62,077 bases of DNA from Segetibacter sp. (GTDB lineage: Bacteria > Bacteroidota > Bacteroidia > Chitinophagales > Chitinophagaceae): contig NZ_JAOQAH010000042.1 of NCBI RefSeq assembly GCF_025963695.1, positions 1 through 62,077 of the forward strand, in the 5' to 3' direction. The notes beneath the pieces were generated by a model. The model did no database searches, was not told the origin of the DNA, and saw only the letters and a program-made list of their open reading frames with translations. Positions 43,977 through 53,559 of this stretch are shown here, one piece after another (positions within the stretch are counted from its first letter, which is position 1; each line of letters begins with the position of its first letter). The translations under genes were made by a program, and so were the position numbers.

Positions 43977-46900
43977 CGTACTTTGTAAGCTTTAACCGGC
44001 ATTTGGTTCACTCCGAACAAAAGGGTATTGTTTATTTGTAAAATACTTCTGACATCCCCCATAAGGTTAAAGCCGGATTGTTGCTGTTTGATGTATGTGA
44101 AGTTGCCTTTGCCATCACCCTTCAATAACATTCCATAGTTCGCATCATATTTTCCAAACCGTAAACGGCTTTTACTGATATTACCGCCTAGAATTAAATC
44201 TGTTGCACCATCGCCGTTATAGTCAAAAGCATTTATGGCAAATACTGGCGAAAACTGTGCTTCAACCGGTAAGGATACTTCTTTAAATTTACCATCACGG
44301 GCTCCCTGGAAATAAGCTGTCTGCAGGTAGTTCGATGTTAAATGTCCTGCACCTTCCAGTTCCTGCTCTGTAAACACTTCCTTTAGCGACGCATCGGAAT
44401 AACTGTTATAGTCTGCAAAGCGAACACGAGTCATGCTGATTTGGTCGAACAACTCATCGCGGGTGACATAAGGGTAACTTTTGTGCTGGATATAAAAACA
44501 AAGTATGGGGTCAACCCCTCCATTGTCGTCAAAGTCTTTAAAATACATTTCCGCCGGTTCTTTGTCTGACGCTACACACTGGGAATTTAATCCCTGGTTT
44601 CCCACAATTAGATCGGGATGATTGTCGTGGTTGAAATCACCAACCAGTAACTTGTTCCACCAGCCGCTGTATTTTTTCGCAAAATAAGTGTCAGTCTTGT
44701 CCGTTAGCTTACCGTTGTAGTTAGCGAAGACGGTTACAGGCATCCATTCGCCCACTATTACCAGTTCTTGCATGTTGTCGCCATTTAGGTCGTACCATGC
44801 AGCATCGGTAACCAAACCAATATGCTCAAGTGCAGGTGCAATCGAGCTTGTTTGATCTCTAAATTGACCCTTGCCGTTATTTATAAGAATATAACTTCTG
44901 GGAATTTCAGGATACCGTCCTGGTATAACACGTCCGCCTACAAATAGATCTTGGGCACCATCTCCGTTAATATCCGCCGCTCTTACACAACCCGAACTGG
45001 TAAGCATGACGGGTAAAGCATTATCACTTTTTGTAAAGTTCCCCTTGCCATCATTTAGATATAACCTGTCTTGCAATGCAGGATCGTCAGGAGTAAAATT
45101 GTGGTATCCCCCATTAGCTACATATAAGTCTAAGACCTTATCGTTGTTTGCGTCAAAAAAAAGTGCATCCGTGTTTTCGCTGTTTTTATCTGTTTGAAAG
45201 CCTGGGATTGGTTTTAGGGCAAATGTTCCCCCTTTTTGTTGCAGGTATAATGCAGCAGTTTGCCCGGCAGCACCACCAATAAAAACATCTTCCAAACCAT
45301 CTGCGTTAACATCTCCCTTAACCATGCACGGGCCAGAAAAGGAAAGCGGGTTAACCATTAAGGGTTGCCTCTTGAAATCATTAACCGAATGGTTTGCCTG
45401 CATAAAAGGCAGGGGCGAAGTAGCTTCAGCAAAAATTGCATTGCCGAATGTGGGCCGTTGATATATTGAACCTGCATTTTTTTCTTCTAAAGTAAGCACC
45501 TGGCCTGCTTGTATGTTTTGCAGCACCTGTTGTTTTCCACTAAGCCAAACCACTCTTAAAGAATCAATAGTGGCGGTATTGCTGCCTAACCCAAAATGCA
45601 AAACAGGTGAAACACTTGATTGGAATCCCCGACAAGTGATTTGCTCCTGGTATTGTTGCTGACCCCTGCTATATAATGTCACTTTAGCGCCAATGCCTTG
45701 CGTATTTCTACCCGAACCTATAAATTTCAACTGTAAATATTGATTCTTTAGTTGCCCTTGCGCCTCGTTCTGGTACACGAAAGCTGGCTGGTTTATATTG
45801 TTTGCTATTAAATCGAGGTCTCCGTCATTATCAAGATCCGCATACGCGGCACCGTTGCTATTCGACGAGGAATCGAAGCCCCAATTTGTTCCCTGGTTTT
45901 TAAAACGGAGGTTGCCGATATTGTGAAATATATAGTTATTTACGTTTGAAGAAGGAATTTTAGAAATCAGGTCCATAACGCTTTGAGGAGTAACTCTGCC
46001 TTTTAAATACTGAAAATACGAGCTCTTGAATTTAATGAAATCCATGTTTGTAAAGTCCTTTAAAAATCCGTTCGTTACAAAAAGGTCTTTTAGTCCATCG
46101 TTATCATAGTCTCCCATTAAGGGCGCCCAGCTCCAGTCCGTGTTTGACATTCCACTTAATTGGCCTATTTCACTAAAAGTCCCATCCCCATTATTCAGTT
46201 GCAACATGTTCCGCATGTACTGATGGTTAAAGCCGGCATGAACCATCATATCAAAATATTCATAGTTGTCGGGACCAAATAATAACCGCTGGCGCTTGTT
46301 GTCTTCCGGCAGCATGTCCAGACTTATGATATCAGGTAAACCATCATTATTTATATCTGCAATATCGTTCCCCATCGAATAAAGGGAAGTATGCCCGATA
46401 CTGCTTTTCAATTTGTCGCTAAAGGTGCCATTCCTATTATTGATCCAAAGATGATCTGGTGCTGAATAGTCGTTAGAGACATACATATCGGGCCATCCGT
46501 CCTGGTTTATATCGGCTACACTAACACCAAGACCGTAGGAAAACCCTGATTTGTCCAAGCCTGCCTGCGCTGATACATCGTTAAATTTGCCCCCCTTGTT
46601 CTGGTATAATTTAGCGTGCATGTTTGGCTCCGGCTTTTTTAGGATCTGCTGTATTGTTGCCTCATCGAGGTGACTAAAGGGTGAGGGGTTGTGATTAAGC
46701 AGGAACATGTCGAGATCGCCATCACGGTCATAGTCGAAAAAAGCAGCCTGCGTACTAAAAGCAGAATCAGAAAGCCCGTATTCTTTTGCCTGGTCAACAA
46801 ACGTTGGTACCCCGTTCGCGCCATTTCCCTGGTTAATTAGTAATTGATTGAACCTTGCCTTTCCTGGTAATGGTCCTGAATAACATTGGTAGATATCGAG

Positions 46901-47311
46901 AAGGCTATCACCGTTCACGTCTGCCACAGTCGCTCCTGTTTTCCAACTGTTTGGCGCACCTTGTACACCTGCGGCAACCGACACATCTTCAAACTTCATC
47001 CGGCCTTTGTTCAGGTAAAGCTTGTTTGGAACCTGGTTACCCGAAAAATATACATCCTGCCATCCATCCCGGTTGAAATCGCCTATTGCTACCCCACCAC
47101 CATTATAAAAATACGGGTAGGACATGATGTTGGCATAAGGGGTTTCTGTTAAGGTATTATTGAAACTGATATTGGTTTTTTCGGGAGGCAGTAAAGTAAA
47201 TAATGGTGGCCCGGCAGGTTGTTCATTTTCGCCTGTCCCATTTTTGCAGGCAACAGCTACAAGCATCATTATAACAAGGGCAAGAAGGAAGGGAGTTTTA
47301 GGGAGATGCAT
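43973..47311 (-). CDS. FG-GAP / VCBS repeat lipoprotein with ASPIC-UnbV domain
   Basis: This 1112-residue lipoprotein (signal LALVIMMLVAVAC, Cys22) contains many FG-GAP repeats with calcium-loop sequences such as DFNRDGWQDVYF, DVNGDSLLDIYQ, DYDRDGDLDMFL and DINNDGLPDIIS, in two blocks (about 75-510 and 660-1090). Between them is an ASPIC/UnbV domain (GIGAKVTLYSRGQQQYQEQI, then FQSSVSPVLHFGLG). The repeats should form beta-propellers exposed at the cell surface, suited to binding a polymer or a partner protein. Function is unknown. It is upstream of, and overlaps, the haloperoxidase-like gene, and may present or regulate that enzyme. Confidence 0.88.
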   Translation of the reverse strand: MHLPKTPFLLALVIMMLVAVACKNGTGENEQPAGPPLFTLLPPEKTNISFNNTLTETPYANIMSYPYFYNGGGVAIGDFNRDGWQDVYFSGNQVPNKLYLNKGRMKFEDVSVAAGVQGAPNSWKTGATVADVNGDSLLDIYQCYSGPLPGKARFNQLLINQGNGANGVPTFVDQAKEYGLSDSAFSTQAAFFDYDRDGDLDMFLLNHNPSPFSHLDEATIQQILKKPEPNMHAKLYQNKGGKFNDVSAQAGLDKSGFSYGLGVSVADINQDGWPDMYVSNDYSAPDHLWINNRNGTFSDKLKSSIGHTSLYSMGNDIADINNDGLPDIISLDMLPEDNKRQRLLFGPDNYEYFDMMVHAGFNHQYMRNMLQLNNGDGTFSEIGQLSGMSNTDWSWAPLMGDYDNDGLKDLFVTNGFLKDFTNMDFIKFKSSYFQYLKGRVTPQSVMDLISKIPSSNVNNYIFHNIGNLRFKNQGTNWGFDSSSNSNGAAYADLDNDGDLDLIANNINQPAFVYQNEAQGQLKNQYLQLKFIGSGRNTQGIGAKVTLYSRGQQQYQEQITCRGFQSSVSPVLHFGLGSNTATIDSLRVVWLSGKQQVLQNIQAGQVLTLEEKNAGSIYQRPTFGNAIFAEATSPLPFMQANHSVNDFKRQPLMVNPLSFSGPCMVKGDVNADGLEDVFIGGAAGQTAALYLQQKGGTFALKPIPGFQTDKNSENTDALFFDANNDKVLDLYVANGGYHNFTPDDPALQDRLYLNDGKGNFTKSDNALPVMLTSSGCVRAADINGDGAQDLFVGGRVIPGRYPEIPRSYILINNGKGQFRDQTSSIAPALEHIGLVTDAAWYDLNGDNMQELVIVGEWMPVTVFANYNGKLTDKTDTYFAKKYSGWWNKLLVGDFNHDNHPDLIVGNQGLNSQCVASDKEPAEMYFKDFDDNGGVDPILCFYIQHKSYPYVTRDELFDQISMTRVRFADYNSYSDASLKEVFTEQELEGAGHLTSNYLQTAYFQGARDGKFKEVSLPVEAQFSPVFAINAFDYNGDGATDLILGGNISKSRLRFGKYDANYGMLLKGDGKGNFTYIKQQQSGFNLMGDVRSILQINNTLLFGVNQMPVKAYKVR

Positions 47312-47488
47312 CGTCAGTTATTAATAAGCCGTAAAAATAAGTTCGCTTTTATGTGGTTGATGAGATGAGAAAGGTAATCTAATCCTTGTTCCAGGCTTTT
47401 TTCTCAAATTTAAAAACTGCCTTAAACATGGGTTACGTACCCGTTATTAGATGGCATTTAAGCTGGTAATGCTAATACAATTTATAAC

Positions 47489-48373
47489 TTAAATAAAAGT
47501 TCTTATCCCTGATGTTGTATAGCTCTGCCTGAACTCCTTTGGGGTACAATCTTTTTTCTTTTTAAAGATCCGGTTGAAATTAGACATGTTGTTAAAGCCG
47601 CACTTGTAGGCAACTTCTGTTATGCTATGTGTTGTATCTATCAACATTCGGGACGCATTGCCCAGACGTACTTCGTTAATAGTGTCTACAAACGTTTTTC
47701 CTGTTCGGGCTTTGAAGAAACGACTTAAAGCTACTTCTGTCATCCCAGCAATTTTTGCAGCATCGGTTAAGGATAAGTCCTTATCGAAGTTGTTATTTAA
47801 ATAAGTCATTATTTTTTCAATCCTCCTGCTGTTGTATGAAATTGTTTCAACGGTATTAAAAGAGCCTCCCGACAACGTTTGAATATTTCTTGAAATAGAT
47901 AGATCATGCAAAATTGACATTAGCTCTAAGACTGAATCGAAGGCGTGTTTTTGGGGAAGTTCAATTAGTCTTGGCATGATTGCCATGGTAGTTTCCTTTG
48001 TAAAACATACACCTCGCAATGATCTTTCTAACAAACTTCTAATGAAGCTCATCTGATTCCTTTGCAAAAATTTCTCGTCAAAAAGATTTCGGTGAAATTG
48101 GATGGTGATTTCCTGTATCTCCTGGCTTTTGCACTTATGAGTAAACCATCCATGTGGCAGGTTTGATCCTACTAGTACTAGCTCAAAATCACCTATTTCT
48201 TCTATGTGGTCTCCAATAACGCGTTTAGCTCCTTTTGCGTTCTTAACAAAATTCAATTCAAACTCTTCATGGTAATGCAGAGGAAAATCGAATTTGTCCT
48301 TAGTACGTGAAAAAAGAGTAAAGCAATCACTGGAAGTGAGGGGAGTGATTTCTCTTAAAAGTTTAGATGGCAT
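47489..48373 (-). CDS. AraC-family transcriptional regulator with cupin sensor domain
   Basis: The 294-residue protein has an N-terminal cupin-like ligand domain (FPLHYHEEFELNFVKNAKG, IGDFELVLVGSNLPHGWF) and a C-terminal double helix-turn-helix (LTDAAKIAGMTEVALSRFFK and ITEVAYKCGFNNMSNFNRIF, ending PKEFRQ). It is divergent from susC, with 273 bases between, and is the likely regulator of the glycan locus. It would respond to a sugar in the cytoplasm, unlike the hybrid two-component or sigma/anti-sigma systems usual for such loci. Small dyads lie in the shared upstream region. Confidence 0.9.
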   Translation of the reverse strand: MPSKLLREITPLTSSDCFTLFSRTKDKFDFPLHYHEEFELNFVKNAKGAKRVIGDHIEEIGDFELVLVGSNLPHGWFTHKCKSQEIQEITIQFHRNLFDEKFLQRNQMSFIRSLLERSLRGVCFTKETTMAIMPRLIELPQKHAFDSVLELMSILHDLSISRNIQTLSGGSFNTVETISYNSRRIEKIMTYLNNNFDKDLSLTDAAKIAGMTEVALSRFFKARTGKTFVDTINEVRLGNASRMLIDTTHSITEVAYKCGFNNMSNFNRIFKKKKDCTPKEFRQSYTTSGIRTFI

Positions 48374-48471
48374 AGCAGTTTTTGTTTAATGCAACTGTTG
48401 TTCGGTTATAAAAGTATGTATTTGTCTTGAGATCTCACACACGCACAACAGTAACTAATATATCTTCTACT

Positions 48472-48486
48472 AGTATAAATTATACT
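48472..48486. promoter_or_regulatory. AT-rich dyad between the araC-type regulator and susC
   Basis: AGTATA-AAT-TATACT is an exact 15-base dyad 99 bases upstream of the regulator start and about 120 bases before the susC promoter. AAAGTACTTT follows at 48490-48499, and AGTA/TACT elements recur at 48586-48606. These are possible regulator sites; short dyads are common in AT-rich DNA. Confidence 0.3.
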
Positions 48487-48591
48487 GAGAAAGTACTTTT
48501 TGTATTAAAATAAGTTTAAAAAAGAAGATTTTTAAAAGGTTAAGTATGATCAAATACTATAAAAAATACCTGTTATTGATAAAAAAGTATC

Positions 48592-48621
48592 ATTGTACTG
48601 GTACTATTCAACATAGTTTTG
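48592..48621 (+). promoter_or_regulatory. Bacteroidota-type promoter of susC
   Basis: TAGTTTTG (48614-48621) matches the -7 consensus TAnnTTTG, with ATTG (48592-48595) 18 bases upstream as a -33 element. Transcription would start about 20 bases before the susC ATG. Confidence 0.5.
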
Positions 48622-48646
48622 GCAAAACAAATTCAAAGTTTGCTAT

Positions 48647-51600
48647 ATGTTTAAAAATGTACTCCAAAAGGGGCTGCTATTGTTAGCAAGTGTCCTCTTT
48701 TTTATTACTTCCTGGTCCCAGGGAAGAACGGTTACCGGAACAATATTGGATGATAAAAATACTCCGCTTTCCGGCGCAACAGTCACAGTTAAAGGTACCA
48801 CCGTAAGCACAAGCACAAACCAGGAAGGAGCATTTAGATTGCAGGTTCCCGGAACAGCCCGAACATTGGTTGTTTCTTTTGTAGGCATGCAAACAAAGGA
48901 AGTTGGTATTGGAACAGGAACTGCTCCTATTAGTATCTCGCTCACAGGCGGCGCAAGTACTTTAAATGATGTAGTGGTGGTTGGATATGGAAGGTCTAGA
49001 AGGGCTAACCTTACCACTGCACAAACTTCTGTAGGTGCGAAAGAAATTGAAAGAACAGTAAATACTACGGTTGAGCAGGCTATTCAGGGTCGTGCAGCCG
49101 GCGTTTATGTTACACAGAATTCAGGTCAGCCAGGTGGTGGCATATCTGTATCCATACGAGGTGTAAGCTCAATTAATAATGCGACTGAACCTCTTTATGT
49201 TATTGATGGTGTTCAAATACAGGGAACTACCAGTGGAAACTCCTCTGGTAATCTTGCAGGTTTAAATCCTTCAGACATTGAAGACATGCAGATATTACAA
49301 GGACCTTCTGCTACAGCAATCTATGGTTCTCGTGGAACTAACGGTGTTGTATTGATTACCACTAAACGTGGAAAATCTGGTGAAGCAAGAATGACCTATG
49401 GTTTTCAATATAATGTGCAAACACCTCCAAAACGCTTTAGCGTAATGAGTTTGCAACAGTATGCCCAAATGCAGATTGCATATAAAGCAATTGCTGGTGG
49501 AGTTGTGAGAGGTGAGCTGCTAGACCCTACGTTACTTGGTACTGGTACTGATTGGCAGGGCGAATTGTTTAATAATGCAGCCATGCAAAAGCACCAGTTA
49601 AGCTTAAGCGGTGGTAGTAACAACACCACTTATTATATGTCAGGCGAATATTTAAATCAGGCGGGTGTTGCGGTTGGTTCTGGCTTTGACAGGTATAGTT
49701 TTAGAATAAACCTTGACACTAAGCCAAGAGACTGGATCACTATAGGTACCAATCTTAGTTTTAATCAGACCAATGAAAGAACAACTACCAGCCAAAATGG
49801 TCTTATTTCCAGTTCTATACAATTAAGTCCTGAAGTGCCTGTAAAAACTATTAGTGGTGCATGGGGCGGTGGCGATCTTTCAAACCCGGCTCACCAATTC
49901 GCACCTGTTAATCCAATTGCGATATCTACATTAACTACAAATAAAAATAGCAGGAAACAATTTCTAGGTGGCCTTAATTTGGGTCTTAATTTAACAAAGG
50001 GACTTACGTTCAGATCTTCATTTAACACCAACCTCGGATATGGCGGTTCAACCTATTTTCAACCTACCTATGCAATTGGTTGGGCAATCAATACCACTGC
50101 CGCTTTAGAAAACGGTACAAGCCAAAATACTTATTGGAACTGGAACCAGTTACTTGAGTACACTAAACAGGCCGGGAAACACAACATTGGAGCAATGGTA
50201 AGTCATGAAGCACAAGCTTCAACTTATAAAAATGTTGGTGGCAGAAGAACAGGGTTTCTTACTAACAATATCTTAGATCTAAGTGCAGGAAATGCAACTA
50301 CGGCTAGCAATACCGGTGGATCGGGGCAGTGGGGAATGGAATCTTACTTAGCGAGACTGAACTACGGCTATGATAACAGGTATCTACTAACTGCAACTTA
50401 TCGCAGAGATGGTTCTGTATATTTTGGACCAGAAAAAAGGTGGGGATCTTTCCCTTCTGTGTCTGCAGCGTGGAGAGTGTCACAAGAGAAATTCTTTAAC
50501 GTTCCCTTCATCAGTGAGCTAAAATTGAGATTAGAAACAGGTCTGACGGGAAACCAGGGTTTCTCCAGCGACCCTATCTACTCGCCACTTGCTGCAGGAG
50601 CAAGCCCATGGGGGTCAAGCTTTTTGCCTTCTGTATATCCTAACAAAGGACTTCAGTGGGAAGAAACAGATACTAAAAATATAGGTGCAAATCTGGGAAT
50701 GTTTAAAAACAGGGTTTCTGTTGACTTCGATTATTATGTGAAGAATACAGATAACATGCTTTTATCAGCTTCTATTCCCTGGTATATGGGTTCGAACGGA
50801 ACTGCAGCGGTGCAGCCTCCAACAGTCAACGCCGGATCGCTTCAAACCAAGGGATGGAGTTTTACTTTGAATACAACTAACGTAAGCACAAAAGACTTTA
50901 AGTGGGAGACTAATTTAAACTTATCGCACTTTAAGACTACGATTACAAGTTTAAATAATAAGAATGGATTCTTAGAGCGCTCATCATGGTGGTTAAACCA
51001 GGCAGACCCCTGGTCACAGCGTTCTGCAGTTGGTCTTGAGCCCTGGTTAATGAGAGGGTATATTGAAGAAGGGCTCTTCACATCTGTAGAAGAAATAAAC
51101 AAGAGCGCAGTTCCGGTAGACAATAGTGGCAACAGGCGTCCAACAGCAGCAACAAACGGTATCTGGATAGGTGATATTAAACTAAAGGATATTAATGGCG
51201 ACGGCAAGATTACCAGTGATGACAAAACTTATATTGGTAATCCATGGCCTAAGTTATTCGGTGGTTTCACAAACTCTTTCAGCTATAAAGGATTTGACCT
51301 GAGTGTACTGATTACCGGTACTTACGGAAATGATATTTATAACTTTATGGCTTGGGAAAACTCCAATCCAAATAACATTAACCTGGGCCGTAACATGATG
51401 TCGCATGCGTATGATTATGCAAAGTTGACAACAGATAAAGATGGCAATCCAGTGCTTGCAAATCCTGGAACAGATGTAGCAAGAATTATCTCAGGTGTAG
51501 ACGTTAACGGTAACTATGCCCGCCAAACAAGTAAGTGGGTAGAAAGTGGTTCATTTATAAGGCTTAAAAACGTCTCATTATCTTATAACCTACCTACATC

Positions 51601-51808
51601 TTTAATCTCCCGTCAGAAGCTGGTTCGGGGTGTAAGAGCAACTTTAGGAGCACAGAATTTAGCAACTATAACAGGCTACTCCGGTTTTGATCCTGAGGTT
51701 GGTGCTTATACAGGTGTTAATGCTGGTAATAACGGTCCTATCGGACTTGACTACGGTCGTTATCCTTTAACTCCTATCTACACATTTAGCTTAAATGTAA
51801 ATTTTTAA
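48647..51808 (+). CDS. susC: SusC-like TonB-dependent outer-membrane transporter
   Basis: SusC proteins import oligosaccharides through the outer membrane with energy from TonB. The 1053-residue protein has a signal peptide (GLLLLASVLFFITSWSQG), a carboxypeptidase-like regulatory domain (RTVTGTILDDKNTPLSGATV, about 27-105), the TonB-box-like region NDVVVVGYGRSRRANLT and a plug domain (RGVSSINNATEPLYVIDGVQ, GPSATAIYGSRGTNGVVLIT). A 22-stranded barrel follows, ending in VNF. There is no STN domain, so it does not signal to an anti-sigma factor, which fits control by the AraC-type regulator. susD starts 12 bases later. The nearby GH130 and epimerase genes suggest manno-oligosaccharides. Confidence 0.95.
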   Translation: MFKNVLQKGLLLLASVLFFITSWSQGRTVTGTILDDKNTPLSGATVTVKGTTVSTSTNQEGAFRLQVPGTARTLVVSFVGMQTKEVGIGTGTAPISISLTGGASTLNDVVVVGYGRSRRANLTTAQTSVGAKEIERTVNTTVEQAIQGRAAGVYVTQNSGQPGGGISVSIRGVSSINNATEPLYVIDGVQIQGTTSGNSSGNLAGLNPSDIEDMQILQGPSATAIYGSRGTNGVVLITTKRGKSGEARMTYGFQYNVQTPPKRFSVMSLQQYAQMQIAYKAIAGGVVRGELLDPTLLGTGTDWQGELFNNAAMQKHQLSLSGGSNNTTYYMSGEYLNQAGVAVGSGFDRYSFRINLDTKPRDWITIGTNLSFNQTNERTTTSQNGLISSSIQLSPEVPVKTISGAWGGGDLSNPAHQFAPVNPIAISTLTTNKNSRKQFLGGLNLGLNLTKGLTFRSSFNTNLGYGGSTYFQPTYAIGWAINTTAALENGTSQNTYWNWNQLLEYTKQAGKHNIGAMVSHEAQASTYKNVGGRRTGFLTNNILDLSAGNATTASNTGGSGQWGMESYLARLNYGYDNRYLLTATYRRDGSVYFGPEKRWGSFPSVSAAWRVSQEKFFNVPFISELKLRLETGLTGNQGFSSDPIYSPLAAGASPWGSSFLPSVYPNKGLQWEETDTKNIGANLGMFKNRVSVDFDYYVKNTDNMLLSASIPWYMGSNGTAAVQPPTVNAGSLQTKGWSFTLNTTNVSTKDFKWETNLNLSHFKTTITSLNNKNGFLERSSWWLNQADPWSQRSAVGLEPWLMRGYIEEGLFTSVEEINKSAVPVDNSGNRRPTAATNGIWIGDIKLKDINGDGKITSDDKTYIGNPWPKLFGGFTNSFSYKGFDLSVLITGTYGNDIYNFMAWENSNPNNINLGRNMMSHAYDYAKLTTDKDGNPVLANPGTDVARIISGVDVNGNYARQTSKWVESGSFIRLKNVSLSYNLPTSLISRQKLVRGVRATLGAQNLATITGYSGFDPEVGAYTGVNAGNNGPIGLDYGRYPLTPIYTFSLNVNF

Positions 51809-51820
51809 AGAATTAGAAAA

Positions 51821-53524
51821 ATGAAGAAGATTAATTATAAAATGTATCTGGTTGGCTTAGTGGCTCCAATCGTATTTCTTTCAGGATGTAAAAAAGACTT
51901 CCTTGAAAAGCCACCCACAGATAGAATAACTGATGCCAGTTTTTATAAAACCGACGAGCAGGTGTTGGCTGGTACTGCAGGATTATATAACAAGGTTTGG
52001 TTCGATTACAACGACAAGGCTTCTTATAACATTGGTGATTTCAGATCGGGAACTACCTTCTCGGCTTACAACGACCGCGGTAATGTATTGTTTAATACAA
52101 CTGCGGAAAATGGAGAAAATAACGCATCATACCGTTCTTTCTACCAGGTAGTTGCCCAGTCTAACCTTACCATCATTAATATTAACAACAATGCAGGTGA
52201 TGGAGTTTCTCCTGCAACAAAGAAGATGGCAATAGCTGAAGCAAGGTTTATGAGAGCTTTAGCTTACCGTTATCTGGTGATGAACTGGGGTGAAGTGCCG
52301 GTTATTACAAATAACCTTGAAGTACTAACGGATACTTCACTTGTTAGAAATACAATACCGAGTATATGGAGATTCATTACACGTGAAATGCGTGCTGTTG
52401 CAGAAGACTTGCCAGCAACTGCAGTTCAACCTGGCAGACTTACCAAATGGTCTGCGGAAGGTATGTTAGCCCGCTTCTACCTTGCAAGGGCAGGCGTAGA
52501 ATCAACTGGTCCAACAGGAAGAAACCAGACTTTCCTTGATAGTGCTAAATATTATGCACAGGACGTTATTGCTAATAGTGGTTTACAATTATTAGGTAAA
52601 TACGAGGATCTCTTTAAATACCCTTACGATAATAATAAAGAGTCTTTGTTCGAATTGCAGTGGGTTTATCAGCCGGGCCAATTTGGCGCACAGAATAGTA
52701 CACCCGCTTACCTGAACTTTAGCCCGGATATTGCTAACGGCGACGGATGGGGTGGAGATAAAGGAGCAACATGGTGGATGCTGAGCCAATACGAAGGATT
52801 TACACAGGTGGCGGATACTATGATAACAGGTCGTACACTAGACCAGAGGCTCAAAGCAACTTATATGCTGCCGGGCGCAAGTTACCCGGAAATAACCCAA
52901 GCAATGCCAACAGGTAAGCAGAAATTAATTTTTCCTTACGTGGGTGGTGATGTGAATTTTGCGAGTATCAAAAAGTATGTGATAGGTAAGGCTGAAGACG
53001 TAGGCGGACAAGCTGCACAACAAAATTACCCTAACGATACCTACATGCAGAGACTTGCAGAAATGTATTTGATTTATGCTGAAGCGGTTCTTGGTAACAA
53101 TGCTTCTACAAATGATGCAACTGCATTAGAGTATTTCAACAAAGTACACACACGTGCTGGTTTGGCACCATTTAGACTTACAGATCCTGTTACAGGTGCA
53201 GCTACCCCACTTACTTTTGATGTTATTTTTAAAGAAAGAGTGCTGGAGTTTGCAATGGAAGGCGTTGCATGGTATGATTTGGTCAGACTGCATTATTACA
53301 ATCCTCAGAAGGCTTATGCAATTTTAAACAGCCAGGACAGAGGGTACTATAACATTACTCCTGATGTTTTTCCTAATCCAAATTCGTGGACAATTAAGAA
53401 AACAAGGTGGGCTACAACGGATAGAAGAGTAAATGCAAACGCCGGCAATTTCCGTCTGCCTATACCATCTGCTGAGATTACACAGGCACCTAACTTAACT
53501 AAGCCTGCTGTTGATTATCCATAA
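51821..53524 (+). CDS. susD: SusD/RagB-like glycan-binding lipoprotein
   Basis: SusD caps the SusC barrel at the cell surface and binds the glycan. The 567-residue protein has a lipoprotein signal (GLVAPIVFLSGC, Cys23) followed by KKDFLEKPPTDRITDASFY, the family opening. It also has AEARFMRALAYRYLVMNWGEVPVI, the TPR-like helices and the closing EFAMEGVAWYDLVRLHYY. Length and order are normal. It forms a pair with the SusC gene and precedes two IPT lipoproteins. Confidence 0.95.
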   Translation: MKKINYKMYLVGLVAPIVFLSGCKKDFLEKPPTDRITDASFYKTDEQVLAGTAGLYNKVWFDYNDKASYNIGDFRSGTTFSAYNDRGNVLFNTTAENGENNASYRSFYQVVAQSNLTIININNNAGDGVSPATKKMAIAEARFMRALAYRYLVMNWGEVPVITNNLEVLTDTSLVRNTIPSIWRFITREMRAVAEDLPATAVQPGRLTKWSAEGMLARFYLARAGVESTGPTGRNQTFLDSAKYYAQDVIANSGLQLLGKYEDLFKYPYDNNKESLFELQWVYQPGQFGAQNSTPAYLNFSPDIANGDGWGGDKGATWWMLSQYEGFTQVADTMITGRTLDQRLKATYMLPGASYPEITQAMPTGKQKLIFPYVGGDVNFASIKKYVIGKAEDVGGQAAQQNYPNDTYMQRLAEMYLIYAEAVLGNNASTNDATALEYFNKVHTRAGLAPFRLTDPVTGAATPLTFDVIFKERVLEFAMEGVAWYDLVRLHYYNPQKAYAILNSQDRGYYNITPDVFPNPNSWTIKKTRWATTDRRVNANAGNFRLPIPSAEITQAPNLTKPAVDYP

Positions 53525-53559
53525 GCAATTAAAATCATTGTATAAAATTTGCAAGTCAA

